A stretch of DNA of 64,000 nt from Gnetum montanum (taxonomy: Eukaryota; Streptophyta; Gnetopsida; Gnetales; Gnetaceae). This document shows positions 1 to 11,818 of the stretch, piece after piece. The stretch is from positions 116,733-180,732 of the forward strand of contig MNCI01008953.1 of NCBI GenBank assembly GCA_015680685.1. The letters run 5' to 3'. The translations under genes were made by a program, and so were the position numbers. Under the pieces are notes generated by a model. The model ran no database searches. It saw nothing but the letters and a program-made list of their open reading frames with translations, and had not been told where the DNA came from. Each line of letters starts with the position of its first letter. Position 1 is the stretch's first letter.

Positions 1-1102
1 TTAGCATAGGTGTAGGCCTGGGGGCACTTCTGCTTGAAAAACCGACTGTAATCGGTAGGACCGCAGGTCTCCTGCTGGGAGCCGGTGCAGCAGTACTGAT
101 CCTGGTGGTATTTGTTGCAGGCGCTAAGGCAACCGCCTGCGGTTTGGAGATCGGCGGGGCAGGCGCTGGTGATGTCAACGTTGCAGTTGACGGTGGTGCA
201 GCCTCCGCTTGTTGGGTAGACCGACAAGGGAACGTTGAAGCCATCAATGAGGGAGATGTCGTAGAAGTCGGTGTTATGGGCGTCGTTGCCGTTGAGGGTG
301 TACTCAACAAGAGTGGTGGGCGGTGCCCCTGAGAGGCTGCACTGGAGCTGCCCTCCGCAGTCTCCGGTCTGGCAAGAGCCATGGCCGGAGGCGTCGAAGG
401 TGCAGCCGGTTCGGCCCCATATGCGGCCACTCTGGGTGCCCGCAGCCACGTCGAAGGACCATGACTGGCCCGTGGGCACCTCCTGGCCTCCAGCCGGTTG
501 GAGGCCCGCCGCCCACACCGTGTACCCGCATTTGTTCTCCACCGTGAATGGCACCGCATCAGTTGCTGCCATCAAGACTTGTGACTTGTTAATTATGAAA
601 CTGAAACTGAAATGCTTTTTATTATTGGATGGAAGGAGGATAGTACACTCTATCAATAAAGTTATCAAGAACTTTCAGAATGTTCAATTAAATTGTTAAC
701 CATTATTTACCATTTGTGGTAGTTTTACTCTAGAATATGTCAAGAATATGCAATGCTTATCTTCTATTGCTTATAGCCAATTTAATATATACAATACTTT
801 AACTCGTTGCAATATTAAAAATACCATCATCATGGCGGGTTAATATATTCTTTTAGATACAAAAGAGGGGTTGAAACCAAAACAATTTCACTATTGAACA
901 AAAAGTATACTGTAACACATATGGCTAAACTTAAAGATGTTATAAGAATGGAAGAATAACAACATATGGCCAACATAATAGTTCACTCCCTTTACCGAAC
1001 TTGCAAAACAAACAGTTAAACAGCATACAGAACGAGAAAAAACAAACCTTGCAAAGCTGCAAACAGTAGCAATAATGGCAACAGCAGCACCATCTTGCTC
1101 AT
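1..1102 (-). CDS. Thaumatin-like protein (PR-5 family), two exons, 3' end cut by window
   Basis: Exon 1 is 1048-1102 (ATG at 1100-1102) and encodes a hydrophobic signal peptide ([18 protein letters not shown]). An intron with GT at 1047-1046 and AG at 567-566 joins it in phase 1 to exon 2 (565 to the window edge), giving mature protein from about [17 protein letters not shown]. The thaumatin signature [16 protein letters not shown] is present, as are the acidic-cleft residues (R in SGRIWGR, E in LVEYTL, D residues in [11 protein letters not shown]). Fourteen of the usual sixteen cysteines are visible; the last two should lie left of the window. TLPs are secreted defence proteins, and several cypress-family members are pollen allergens. 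The frame is open with no lesion, unlike everything else here, so this is probably a functional host gene. A start at 572 would give a protein without signal peptide; the spliced model is better. Confidence 0.93.
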
Positions 1103-1190
1103 GTTTGGCTATATGGCGAGTGTTGGGAACCAGCCGAAGATGGACAGCTATTTGCTTGAATATGGGCGAGAAATTGCATAGCCTAGGCCT

Positions 1191-1199
1191 CTATATATA
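1191..1199 (-). promoter_or_regulatory. TATA box of the thaumatin-like gene
   Basis: On the minus strand this reads TATATATAG-like sequence inside GTATATATAGAGGCC, about 90 bases upstream of the chosen ATG, the usual position for a plant TATA box with a short 5' leader of about 60 bases. This supports the start at 1102. No other promoter motif is claimed. Confidence 0.7.
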
Positions 1200-1467
1200 C
1201 AGAGGATATTCGAGCAAAAGAGTCGTGAGTGAATTGGATTCTGGACCCAGAAGTCTTGTCTTGAAGATAGGTCAGTGTTTGGCGCCCCTTGATACAGTTT
1301 TAGTGAGCACGACTTTAACGGTAACAATGGAAGACGATTTGTCTGCACCTTTCTTTTTCATACTTTCTCTTCCACGGCCTACGTTCTAGACCAAGTTTTC
1401 GTGGACAACTAGTATTGTCTAGTATTGTCTACGGAGTCGGTGTTTACGCATTCCTGATTGGTCATGC

Positions 1468-2720
1468 CTATTGTCTTTGAATTGAATTATCTTCCTGGCA
1501 TTGTCAAATTCAGCCTCCCTGCCCTGGAGGAGGCAATTAAATTTGGTGCTTTCCGTTCCTTTTAGGAGATAAGAAAGTGATTGAACACCCAATGCACATG
1601 CCGGGAATATCCTGTGCTTACTTGGTAACTAAAAGAAGCAACTGAAAATACGACAAAATAACGTCATCATGGCAATGTTTAGATCTTATGCAAGATTTTA
1701 ACACCACTACGCCGGGATATAACAAAATCAAATTCTATGCATCCCCGTTAGACAGCCAGGGAAAGGACGTTATTAAGAAAGATACATACTTTTAACCAGA
1801 TGTTAGTCCTCCTCGATGGAAAAGTTAAAATTTTATATATATGCTTTCCTTCCTTCCTTCTTGGCATTGTGGTTATTGTCCAAAAACAAATATTTAACTA
1901 TCCTGCCCTGTGCAAGGCAATTAAGTTCAGTGCTTTCTGTTCATCATCAAACAGCATTGCACATGCTATGAAAATTCTATTCTGTGCATAGTTGCTAGGG
2001 GAATATTCTGTGCATAGGTGGTAACTAAAAGAAAGGACCTAAAATAAGACAAAATAAACGAGATCACAACAATGTTAAGATCCTATGCAAGATTTCAACA
2101 CCACTACGCCCAGACACAACAAAATCGAATTCTATTTATCTCTTTTACAAGTTAAAATTTTATATATATGATTTCCTTCCTTCCTTCTTGGCATTGTCGT
2201 TATTCTCCAAAAACAAATATTTAACTCTCCTGCCCTGTGCAAGGCAATTAATTTCAGTGCTTTCTGTTCATCATCAAACAGCATGGCACATGCTAAGAAA
2301 ATTCTATTCTGTGCATAGTTGCTAGGGGAATATTCTGTGCATAGGTGGTAACTAAAAGAAAGGACCTAAAATAAGACAAAATAAACGTGATCACAACAAT
2401 GTTAAGATCTTATGCAAGATTTCAACACCACTACACCCTGACACAACAAAATCGAATTCTATTTATCTCTTTTACACAATCAAGGAAAGGACTTTACTAT
2501 GAAAGATACATACTTTCAACGGATGTTAGTCCTTGATGGGAAAGTTAAAGATTTTACCTTCCTTCTTGGCATTTTCATTATTCTCTAGAACTAAATATGT
2601 AACTCTCCTGTCTTGCCCAACATAATTAAGTTTGGTGCTTTCTACTACCTATGAAAATGATTAGCATTGAACATACTAGGAAAATTCTATGTAGTTGGTA
2701 ACTAAAAATACAATAAAATA
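1468..2720. repeat. Degenerate tandem repeat upstream of the thaumatin-like gene
   Basis: Units share the order: GTTAAAATTTTATATATATG, TTCCTTCC runs, CTTGGCATTGT, CTCCTGCCCTGTGCAAGGCA, CAGTGCTTTCTGTTCATC, then ACTAAAAGAAAGGACC and AAGATTTCAACACCACTACG. The two best units start at 1824 and 2151 (327 bases apart); a third starts at 2543 (392 bases later) and retains about 65 bases that the second lacks. A more diverged unit precedes them from about 1468. The copies are local, with no terminal repeats seen around them, so this is a tandem duplication in the far upstream region rather than an obvious transposon. Confidence 0.8.
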
Positions 2721-3578
2721 AACATAAGAATATATTCTTAAGGTACAATAATTAGTTTCTTAACTTGATCTATTAGTAATTTTGAACAATTATGATAGTT
2801 CATTAAAGAGTCATAACTCCTTATGAAGGATAAAATAACATAAGTTCTCAACTCCTAACATATGTAACAATAATAGAAACAATAATAAAGAAAATATGAT
2901 TATGGAAAATAATGAAGAATAAAGACAAGTCTGAAAGAGACTAAGTAAGATAAAGAAGTAGCATGGAACAAAATCCACAATAATGTTTGTAAGTTAGAAG
3001 AATTTACAGCTATAATAATTCATAATACTACAAAAGTAAAACGTATTATGCTAAAGGAGTGAGTAGAAGCATGCATCAATGTTGGAAGATGTTACGAAGT
3101 GCAGAAGTTGTAATAAGCACTAGAAACCAAAAGGTTAATAAGTTACTCATAAACAAAAGCAGTGAAGAAGGTTTTGGTTTCCTAAATAGAGAGAGAGGAC
3201 CCAAGGTAAGCCATTCTTAAGCTAGTCTTGTTTTCTAAAGAGAAAGAGAAGACCATTTGGAAGGTTACAATGAAATAAAGAAAATGACTAAGAAGAAGGA
3301 CTAGCTATGAATGAGATAGTAGTTCATAATAGATTAGGTTGTGCATGATTGAAGGAGTCCATAAGAGCCTAGCCCATTTAAGACTGAGTGATTGGGAAAA
3401 TTTGCAAAAGACCTAACATAAGTAATAGGCAAAGATAGGCATCATAAGGATATAGCTAAGAAGAATATATTACAAAAAAAAAAATATATATTCCTAATGA
3501 GTTACCTAAATACTAAGAATGAATAGAAAATATAAAATAATGTAAGGAAGAAATTAAGTTGAAGAAGACTTAACAAAG
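2721..3578. other. AT-rich intergenic DNA, nothing recognised
   Basis: Purine-rich, AT-rich sequence without a convincing ORF, RNA gene or terminal repeat. It ends at the left edge of element A; the five bases before the LTR (CAAAG, 3574-3578) are the expected target-site half, but the partner lies outside the window. Confidence 0.6.
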
Positions 3579-4937
3579 TGTACCACCTAGAAAATTTGGT
3601 CGTTGGAAGAATCGAGAATCCCACATAGCAACATCCTAACCTTGGATCCCAAGGGCCTCCAAGAAATAGGATCCAGGGTGCCTTGGATGGTTTGGTCAAT
3701 CACTTAGGAACTTAAAAAATGTAAATAGGAATGGAATTGCAGATTCAAACGAAAATAAAGAAACATAGAATGAAACTTGAAACTAAATCTACACTACAAA
3801 TGAATTGAAAACTTTATTGAATGAAAGTGTAAAGTTTAAGGAGTACCAATTGTGTGCTCAAATGCATAAGAAGTTGTCTTGGATGGCGGTTGAAGCCTGT
3901 TGGAGCTAGCAAGTAGTGTTCTACAGTTGAACTTCATGATCTAGGTAATTTCCAACTCCAATTGTCGAAAGCCTCTTGTTGATTTTTTCTTGGATCTACA
4001 ACTTTGGGTGGCAATGGTGTGAATAACAGTGTTTGACTTTAGTAGTAATGGGACTACATTGAGAGTCTCTAGTGCTTAGGTAGATGCTAGTTACCTCTAA
4101 AAGTCTTACAAATGCCAAAATGGGTGTAAAATGCTTAAGGTTGCAAAGGTTCGGAACCTAAATACGGTGTTCAATTTTGGCTTTTATAGGATTTAGGTTG
4201 CTAATTTTAGGCTATGAATTTCTACCATGAATATTGATAGATTGGTGTTTATTTGTAGGTGTAACAACTATGATTTTCAACATAGTTGTCCATTTATGAC
4301 AAGGTTTGATACACCAAAGCCATCAAAACCCATCTAAATACTATAAATAGTAAATGGACTTTTGTTACTATGTTGGCCTTCACCTCAACTATGTTGGCCT
4401 TAGAGACTACGCTGACATTGTTCAAATCTACGAGAATCATGGTGACTAGGTTGGCCATACTATAGCAACATGGAAATCCATGATGACTATGTTGGTGATG
4501 CTACCACCACTAGAAATTGTCATGCCTACAGTGGCCATTGTTGGGAAAATGGAAAACCCAACAACTCCAACATTGGATGTGTGTAGCTACATTAGGTTTT
4601 GCTAGAAAAATGAAAACACAACATCATCTATGCTAGGGTAGGTGGTTCTGGTATAGTTGAGGCTATACCCTCACAAAAACCCATGAGAATAATAAATTTG
4701 GAAATCCCCAAGGCATTTTTGACCTTCCCAAGCCCAAATATAGACATGACATTACTTTTTTCCACTTGGGAAGTGAGATAGTAGCACTTTATGAGACATT
4801 TTTCAGCCCAAAAAGTTAAAGTATGTAAGATTGTAGCTCATGGGCCATAAACCTTACATTTACAATAAGATCTTGAATCGAGTTGGGTCGTGAAGGTTAC
4901 AACTTACAACAACATGCATTTTCTAGGTGGTGTTTCA
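3579..4937 (-). repeat. 3' LTR of element A
   Basis: On the minus strand the LTR starts TGAAACACCACC at 4937 and ends at 3579 (TGTACCACC on the plus strand). Both ends align with the LTRs of C and D, and the interior is alignable to the D LTR, for example the CCAAGGGCCTCCAA block near 3650 and the TGTCTATATTTGGGCTTGGG block near 4730. A TATTTATAG candidate TATA on the minus strand lies near 4342-4350. Around 4370-4640 there are repeated ACTATGTTGGCC and GACTACGCTGAC words, the same vocabulary as the array at 17.4-19.7 kb. Confidence 0.85.
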
Positions 4938-4955
4938 TTGGCCCCTCTTTGTTGA
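4938..4955 (-). promoter_or_regulatory. Polypurine tract of element A
   Basis: Minus strand reads AACAAAGAGGGGCCAA directly before the LTR start. It is essentially identical to the tract of C at 48307-48325 and close to that of D at 44466-44483. In the family it primes plus-strand DNA synthesis. Confidence 0.85.
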
Positions 4956-6020
4956 TGTTTGGAGGATTGGCTTAAGAAACATTGACAAAGAATAAAAAAC
5001 ACCAATGTGAGCCCATCACCAACATTTCCTCTCCACACTTGATTCTGTAGTGTTGAATCATGCCAAAGAGTGCTTTATGATAATGGGATAAAGTTATGAC
5101 AAGGTGATAAAAATTGCTAATTACATTTGGTCATCAAGAAATGGTCATGAGGATTAACAATGAGTTCCATAGGTTGACATCACAGCTACGATATGGCACT
5201 GAAATGTTGAACAATCAACTAAGGCTTTATGCTTCATGCTTTGAAGTGTTGATCAGTTGCTACTATTTTTGAGGAACCAACAGCTTACTCCAAGGTTTTC
5301 TTGGCCTTTAGGCTCCTCCCTTTGCATGTTCAGAGCCATTAGTTTGTCTTTTGATCCTCATTGGCTATTTGGCTTCTTGGCAATTTGCTTTCCCATTTTT
5401 TTTATGGGGTGAAACCTTCATTAGGTTAAATTGTCAAGGCCAAATTTGATTTTTTTTCCATTGAATGAGATATGTTACATTCAATGGACATAATGGTTAA
5501 GCACGATGAAGGAGATATCAAATGACCATAATGCACAAGTGTCAAACATAGGTTACCATTGTCATTTAGGATGGGGAAAGGTCATAATCAAGCTAGGGGA
5601 TTGGGCTCATGGAGAGGTAATAGGAGTGAAGTTGAATAAGCAATCTTGGTATGATAGGACAAACTCACCAAATCTTGCACATTGAGGTCACATGGTGATT
5701 TTTTGTCGTAATGAGTTGCACCTTTGCAATGACTCTAGGCTTCATATGGCATGTACAACTCCAAGAGAACAACAAAATAAGACAAAGAAAACATGTTATC
5801 ACAATACAACACATAGGGCTATATGAAAGAATTAACAAACTAGGCCACCAAAGATCATAATCATTATACCTGAAAGGGCTCTGCATTTTGCATTAGAGAT
5901 CTTACAAAATTTTTCAGTCCATTTGTCATGCAAAAAGAGGTAAAGAAAGGAATACTGGCTCACTTGTTATTGATTACTAAAGTCATGGATGTTGATGTTG
6001 ATACCTATAAGGAAAGCATG
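4956..6020 (-). other. 3' untranslated region of element A
   Basis: This lies between the integrase stop and the polypurine tract. No ORF with recognisable similarity is seen. The GTTTAAGGCC-type motif repeats that C and D carry at this place are not evident here, so they were probably lost or are too diverged to see. Confidence 0.6.
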
Positions 6021-7512
6021 TTAGATGTAATAAGGTTTTTGATAGGAATGATTAATCAAATTGGCCAATTCATTCCCATCCATGTCCGCTATTCTAAAGG
6101 CTCCACTACCATAAGCCTTGGTGATCAAGAAAGGTCCTTCCCAATTGGCTGAGAATTTGTTCACATTCTCATGGATATCTTTGAGGGCTAGCCCGCCCTT
6201 ATTGATCTTTTGTTTGTTCAGGTCATGCTGATGCTATTGGTTTTGCCTCTCTTAGTACCACTTGATGTGAGTAAGCATTCACACCCATTTGTCTTCCATT
6301 GAGTCCAAGTCCATGGTATGCACCTCTTTGATTTGTTTATCATTGATGAAGTTTGATAGGGCTACTCTCAATGATGGAACCTGCAATTCAAGAGGTAAAA
6401 CAACTTTAGATCCATAAACTAGGCTAAAAGGAGTTATACTAGTTGTAGTTTTATAAGCTATTTAGTAGGCCCAAAGTGCATGGACAAGACACTCATGCCA
6501 CTTGTGTTTGTTATAGTTCAGCATCTTTTTAAGCAAGTTTATGATGGCCTTGTTGCTAGCTTTAGCTTGTCCATTGGCTTGAGGGTAGTATGGTGATGAA
6601 AATGAATGTTTAATGCCTAGGTCATGAAAAAAAATTTTGTTTCTTGGTTGCTAAATTTTGGTTCATTAATAGTCACTATGGTGATAGGTATCTCAAAATG
6701 GGCTACTATGTTGTCAAGTATAAATCTAAAGACTTGTTAAGACATTTTCTTCCTTAGGGGAATAGCTTCAACCCACTTTGTGAAGTATTCAGTTGTGATG
6801 ATGATGAAGCTATGCCTTGTGAAAGACTTAGGTGTTATAGATCTAATGATATCCAACCCCCACCGTTGGAACAACCAAGTTATCTAAGTAGTATGTAACT
6901 CAGTTGGTGGCATGTGTATTAGGTTGTTATGTCATTGACAAGTTTCATAAGTTTTAACCTTCTACAAATAGTTGCTTTCCATATAGGGCCAGTAGTAGCC
7001 TAGTCACCTAATCTTAGTAACCATTGCTCTAGGTCCTATATGTCCTTGGCATATACCCTCATGAACTTGCTCAAGGAGTATGTAGACTTTAGTTTTTCCC
7101 AAGCACACTAAAAATATGCCATCTTAAGACCATCAACATAATGTGTTATGACCTACAATGACATACTATTTTGATCATTTACATACAAAATCCTTTTGAG
7201 AAGTGGTCGGGCCCTATGAAGATTCACCATGCATGAGGTAAAAATTAATATCATCATACCATTCCCTTGGAGGGGTCATATTGACGGAGGCTACAAAGTT
7301 ATCCTCAATGCTCTGTGTGATGGGAATAACATAGTTCATGGTTAAGAAAGGAAATTTACTAAAAATATCAGGTGTCACACTAAGAGAGAAGGTTGCAATG
7401 GCATTGTCTAACATGTTCTTGATTTAGGGTATATGTTGGACACTAACATCTATAAATTACTGTATCAATTTTTTTCCTAGGTCACAATAAGGTTGCAAAT
7501 TTTTGGCCTTAC
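6021..7512 (-). pseudogene. Element A integrase and second RNase H, C-terminal part of pol (broken)
   Basis: The minus-strand C-terminus (GAFRIADMDGNELANLINH, ending YQKPYYI and TAA at 6021-6023) matches the integrase C-terminal tail of C and D. Further upstream, around 6.2-7.1 kb, the DNA is alignable to the integrase core of C. The piece at 7214-7414 corresponds to the end of RNase H and its tether (DNAIATFSLSVTPDIFSKF, like DALATLALNISPDMF in C). Many stops and frameshifts. Element B interrupts the reading at 7513-7517; it resumes at 14539. Confidence 0.8.
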
Positions 7513-7517
7513 ATGCA
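7513..7517. repeat. Target-site duplication of element B, left copy (ATGCA)
   Basis: ATGCA precedes the LTR start TGATGAGC and is repeated exactly at 14539-14543 after LTR end CTCATCA. Removing B and one copy restores an A sequence alignable with C in the RNase H region. Confidence 0.92.
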
Positions 7518-8451
7518 TGATGAGCAGCGAGGTACCCCTATGTTAAACGTATGAATCACAAGTGTTCATGCATGATCCAATCAAATTCCATGGATGGGAC
7601 TAGTTGTGGAATTTAGATCATTATGCCTTGATCATAGTTCACTATCTTCCCACTTAGACTAGTGGTAGTTTTGTCACATATGGTTTAGTCAAAAGTGAGG
7701 CATATGATTCTTGATGTTTTTTTGACCTTATGCTACTCCTAATGATAATAAATAGATTAATTATTTAAACTAATTAATAATGAAAATTAAAGTCTAAACT
7801 AGCTTACAAGCAATGAGTGTTTATTCCTAGCTTGTCATACACATCTCGAACCCATGTACCCACTACCAAGATTACCAAGCACTATGCTACTATGTGAACC
7901 AAGCAATAACACTGCTAGGATTACCAAGCAAATGTGTGTTTACACTTGAAACTAGTCATGCTCATTCTACCAATTCATTAACATGCATGGAAACATAAAT
8001 ATTAACTAAGTACATACAATATAAATTACATTACACGTAAATCTAATCTAAGTCCAAGTACTGCAATGAATAAGAATCAATCTCGATCTTATTGTTGTTC
8101 ATGGAATGTGTCCAGGTATAATGCCACTTGAATAAGTCACCATACAATTAACTCAAATCCACACTATGGGCACTCATTGAATATTTTCTAAGACTATAGA
8201 ATAAAACTACAAGAGTTTAGCTACTCTATTGATAAAAGAATGCCAATACACATTAGGAGCACACATATTTATAGGTGAAAATAGACACGGCATCAATGGG
8301 CCCACATCAACACATCATTTCATGCATCGACAAGGCCTAGTCAATGTGATTACTTTGAAGTGGTTGTGTCGAAGAAATTGTGACGAGGTAGCTACATTGA
8401 GGTGGCTACATTGAATAGGTTGTGCTAACACAACCAACTAATGTCTAATCA
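7518..8451 (-). repeat. 3' LTR of element B
   Basis: 934 bases. It aligns along its length with 13506-14538, including the start TGATGAGCARYGAGGTACCCC (plus-strand reading) and the block GATAATAAATAGATTAATTA-like near 7745. It is about 100 bases shorter than its partner because it has fewer copies of a 15-base GTGGCTACGTCRAA word near 8360-8430. The final bases are TAATCA where the partner has CATCA. Confidence 0.92.
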
Positions 8452-8462
8452 TACCCCCATGA
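8452..8462 (-). promoter_or_regulatory. Polypurine tract of element B
   Basis: Minus strand reads CATGGGGGTA immediately before the 3' LTR. The short G run next to an LTR start is typical; this fixes the element's orientation together with the PBS. Confidence 0.7.
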
Positions 8463-11400
8463 TTGAACAAAAACTCATCCTTGAGTTAACAAAATAGGAC
8501 TAAGCTTTCTTTACAAAAATTGAAAATGATGAGATTATTAACTTATGCTAATTACTGACTAACTTTGAGTGTCACATTACAAAATTTTATTTGAGTGGAT
8601 GCATTACAAAATGACAAAATGACAAAAAGATTGAATAGAAATTGAAGATTACAAAATTTGCAAAGGTCTTCAAAAATCCACTAAAGATGATTCTTCTTGT
8701 TACTACTAGCGGTGGTAGACTTCTAACCTTGATTGTTATGTTGATGCTTCTTTGGTTATGTAGAACATTCTTGAAGGATGGACAAAAATTTCTTCTCATC
8801 ATCCCATGGATCTAGCAAACATGTGATACTTGAGCTTCTATCTTGTATGTGCTATGATTTATCCATGGGCATATCCTCCATTGTCCCCCTCTTAGCTTTG
8901 TTTTCATGCTTGATAAAAGACCTTCTTAGTTAGGAATTTCTTTTAGCATCACCTATAGTTACCAAAGGATCAACATTATTTTTTGTAAATTTTCCTTGAT
9001 AGTTAACCCTTTTTAGATCCCTTATTTTTTTTAATTTAAGCACAAGGTGATGATAGCATACTATGCCCAAGGCTATGAGGTAACTAAAATCATCAAGTTG
9101 TTTACATTATTTTGATCAATCACTATTAGTTACCATGATGTTTGAAAATAGGATGTTAGAAAAATTTCAAAGTAGACATCCCTAGTCCCCATGACTAATA
9201 AGCATAAGTCCAGAAGCACACAAGTTTTCAAACAATTAAAACCAAAGGTTTGATTTAGAAGATGACCAAGAGATATTGAACCTTAAGGATATTTTAACAA
9301 AAAAGTAGGAAAAAGTAAAAAGTAATTGAAAGTGATGAGAAGTAGTCCCAAAATTATGCATAAATTTAGAGAAATTATCATTGATGTTTTGGAAGATGTG
9401 AAAGTTAGTTCAAAGCCATGATCAACAAAAGTTATGCAAGTGGATCCTCCCCAAAGTAGGCTCCTACCATAATGCCCTTGCATAACCACTATGGGCACTT
9501 GAGAAGTTAAATGTAGACCATGTCTTTGTTCCAAAAAACATACAACTACCATGGTTGGAATGTTGTACTATACTGCACAAAACCAAAAGGCTCATAATTG
9601 CATGCAATAGTGAGGTGAATAATGGGATAAGAAGGGATTTTAGAAATGGGAATGCAAGGTGCTCAACCATGTCTGTAATAGGTTCTTGTGAAAAATGTGA
9701 TTAAAATGATTAGCATATTTATTCATCCAAGTTTAGATGAAGTCCATACCATGAATTGTGACCTTGCATTGATGTGTTCCATCCTACCAACCACCATGAG
9801 TCCACAACCACCACAAAGAAAAATCATCACTCCAAAAAGAAGAAAAGAGAAGAAGGAAGGAAGGGCCTTAGTTAGAGGGGCACCTTCAAGCAAGGGTAAC
9901 ATGTCTTTCCAACCCCATAACTAGTGCTTGTAGCCCATTATTATGTCTAAGGGATGTGCTTTGAATCCTCATTATTATTTTTTCTCTCTCCTTTTTTTGT
10001 TTTTTTATGGGCACTACACCATGCAAAGACTTTTAGCTTCATGTTATTAATCAATGGAGGAGTGATGATACATTCCAAGAGGAGTCATAAACCACATGAA
10101 AGAAGTCAAGAAGAGAACCCAACAAATCCCCTTGAGGTCACACCCTTACCATTCCCACTTCTTCGTTCCCTCTTTCTTCAGGGTACAATGATCATTGATT
10201 AATTTTAGATTCATGAAAGAACAACCAAATTGTTTCATCAAAAAACCTTTTATTTAGAGAACTAGCGGGATGGATGAGGTGGTCTCACTACTTTACATAA
10301 TTACTTGCCTAATCATCTTGATAGCATAGCACAAAAAAAAAAAAAAAAAACACATAGTGTTGACTTCTGCATCATGACTTGGTAATATTATTAACAAAAA
10401 CATAAAAGACATTCATAAAACATAAAGAGAATGACTCAATAAAATAGAAAAATATAATGAAAAGAAAAATATTAAGAAATGGAAAACATATGAAGAATCA
10501 GAAAAATTTGAAAGAAATAGAAAAAAGATAAAAAATTGTAAAAAAAGGGTGAAAAATACTTATTAGTACTTCAACTAGGATGGAGCATCTCCCCCATGAC
10601 TAATATTATGGCCACACATTTGGGAGATGGACTACACAATCCCCTAGTTATATAGCACCAATTTTCAATCTATCACTATTATTGATTTAATTAATCATGT
10701 AGTAGCACATCTAACATTGGTGATAGTCTCATTTGGATCATTCAAAGATGTATCTTCATCTATAATTGAAGGTATTTCCATGTTGAAGGATCTAGATTTA
10801 TTTGCTTCTTCTTCTTGATTTTCTATTTTAATTCCTAAGTCTCTATGTTTAATATCCTCGTTTGGTGTATAATCAAAGTGTAAGATACCTATGTCTAAGT
10901 CCTTTGTTTAGTCTATTTTCTTAAGTCTAGAACTAATAAGTGGATTAGTTGCCTCCATGCACATTTGAAAAAATTTTATATTCTTATTTTAAAGCCACAA
11001 GGTGTCTTTTGGTTTAGTGGCTACTACATAGATTGGTTTTTGCTTAGACACTTTCTCCTGCACTTTGTTGTGGGTTGTATCAATATTTTGAATTTCTAGC
11101 CAACAACTGCATCCTTTACTATTAGTAGTGAATCATGGATTATTCTGTCTCTTCATAGTGCTATATTTGTTACTTTTTTGAGGTGTTGAAGCAATGATAG
11201 CTATTGGCCCTTGCATAAGACTGAAAGACATTGGTTGTGAAAGGAAGGGTATTGCACTTGATTGGCATTGTGCTAGTTTGGACAAGTTAGTAGGTCCACG
11301 AGTGTTGTGCTTATGCATGGGAACCATCCTAAAGAAAGGACATTTCCAAGATTGTGATGGAGATCTACTGCCATTATCATTTTTGTGTATGTTTATAGCA

Positions 11401-11818
11401 CAAGTGACATTCTCTCATTGATGTCATGGTGTTAAACCTTCCTATGTTGTTAGTGGTGACATATGATGGAGAAAAGTATGAGAATATTGTATATATGATG
11501 GAGGGTGAGAGGTGTGAGGTGGTGATCCTTCAGGAGATGTTTTGGGTCGATGATATTTAGGAGAGTGGTAGTAGTAATTTGAAGTAGAGGAAGTAGAACT
11601 AGATGGGGAAATAGGTTGCTGAATGTAATATTTGTACAGGTTTGGCTAGCAGTAAGGATAGTGCTAAGTTGAGATGGCCTCCCCCACGATTGTGAATTTT
11701 TCCACTATGGTTGATAGTAGTTTTAAGGCTAATAAGAAGTACCACTAGGATAGTACAGTTAGTTGTAGGACTTTCTATAATTACCTTGTGAGTAAGGTAA
11801 TTTCTTAGGCATTTGCTT
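8463..11818 (-). other. Element B internal region without recognisable pol
   Basis: AT-rich sequence with short ORFs on both strands, none showing RT (YxDD), integrase (HHCC, DDE) or protease motifs. It contains a poly(A) run on the plus strand near 10331-10351. It may be untranslated 3' sequence of the gag-only element. Confidence 0.65.

Noticed and set aside
271-699. ORFs at 271-699 (+), 304-531 (-) and 323-547 (+)
   Set aside because: They overlap the thaumatin-like exon in other frames; only the minus-strand frame with conserved cysteines and the thaumatin signature is coding.
10331-10351. Poly(A) run as evidence of a LINE or processed pseudogene
   Set aside because: No reverse transcriptase ORF or target duplication around it; it sits within element B's non-coding region.
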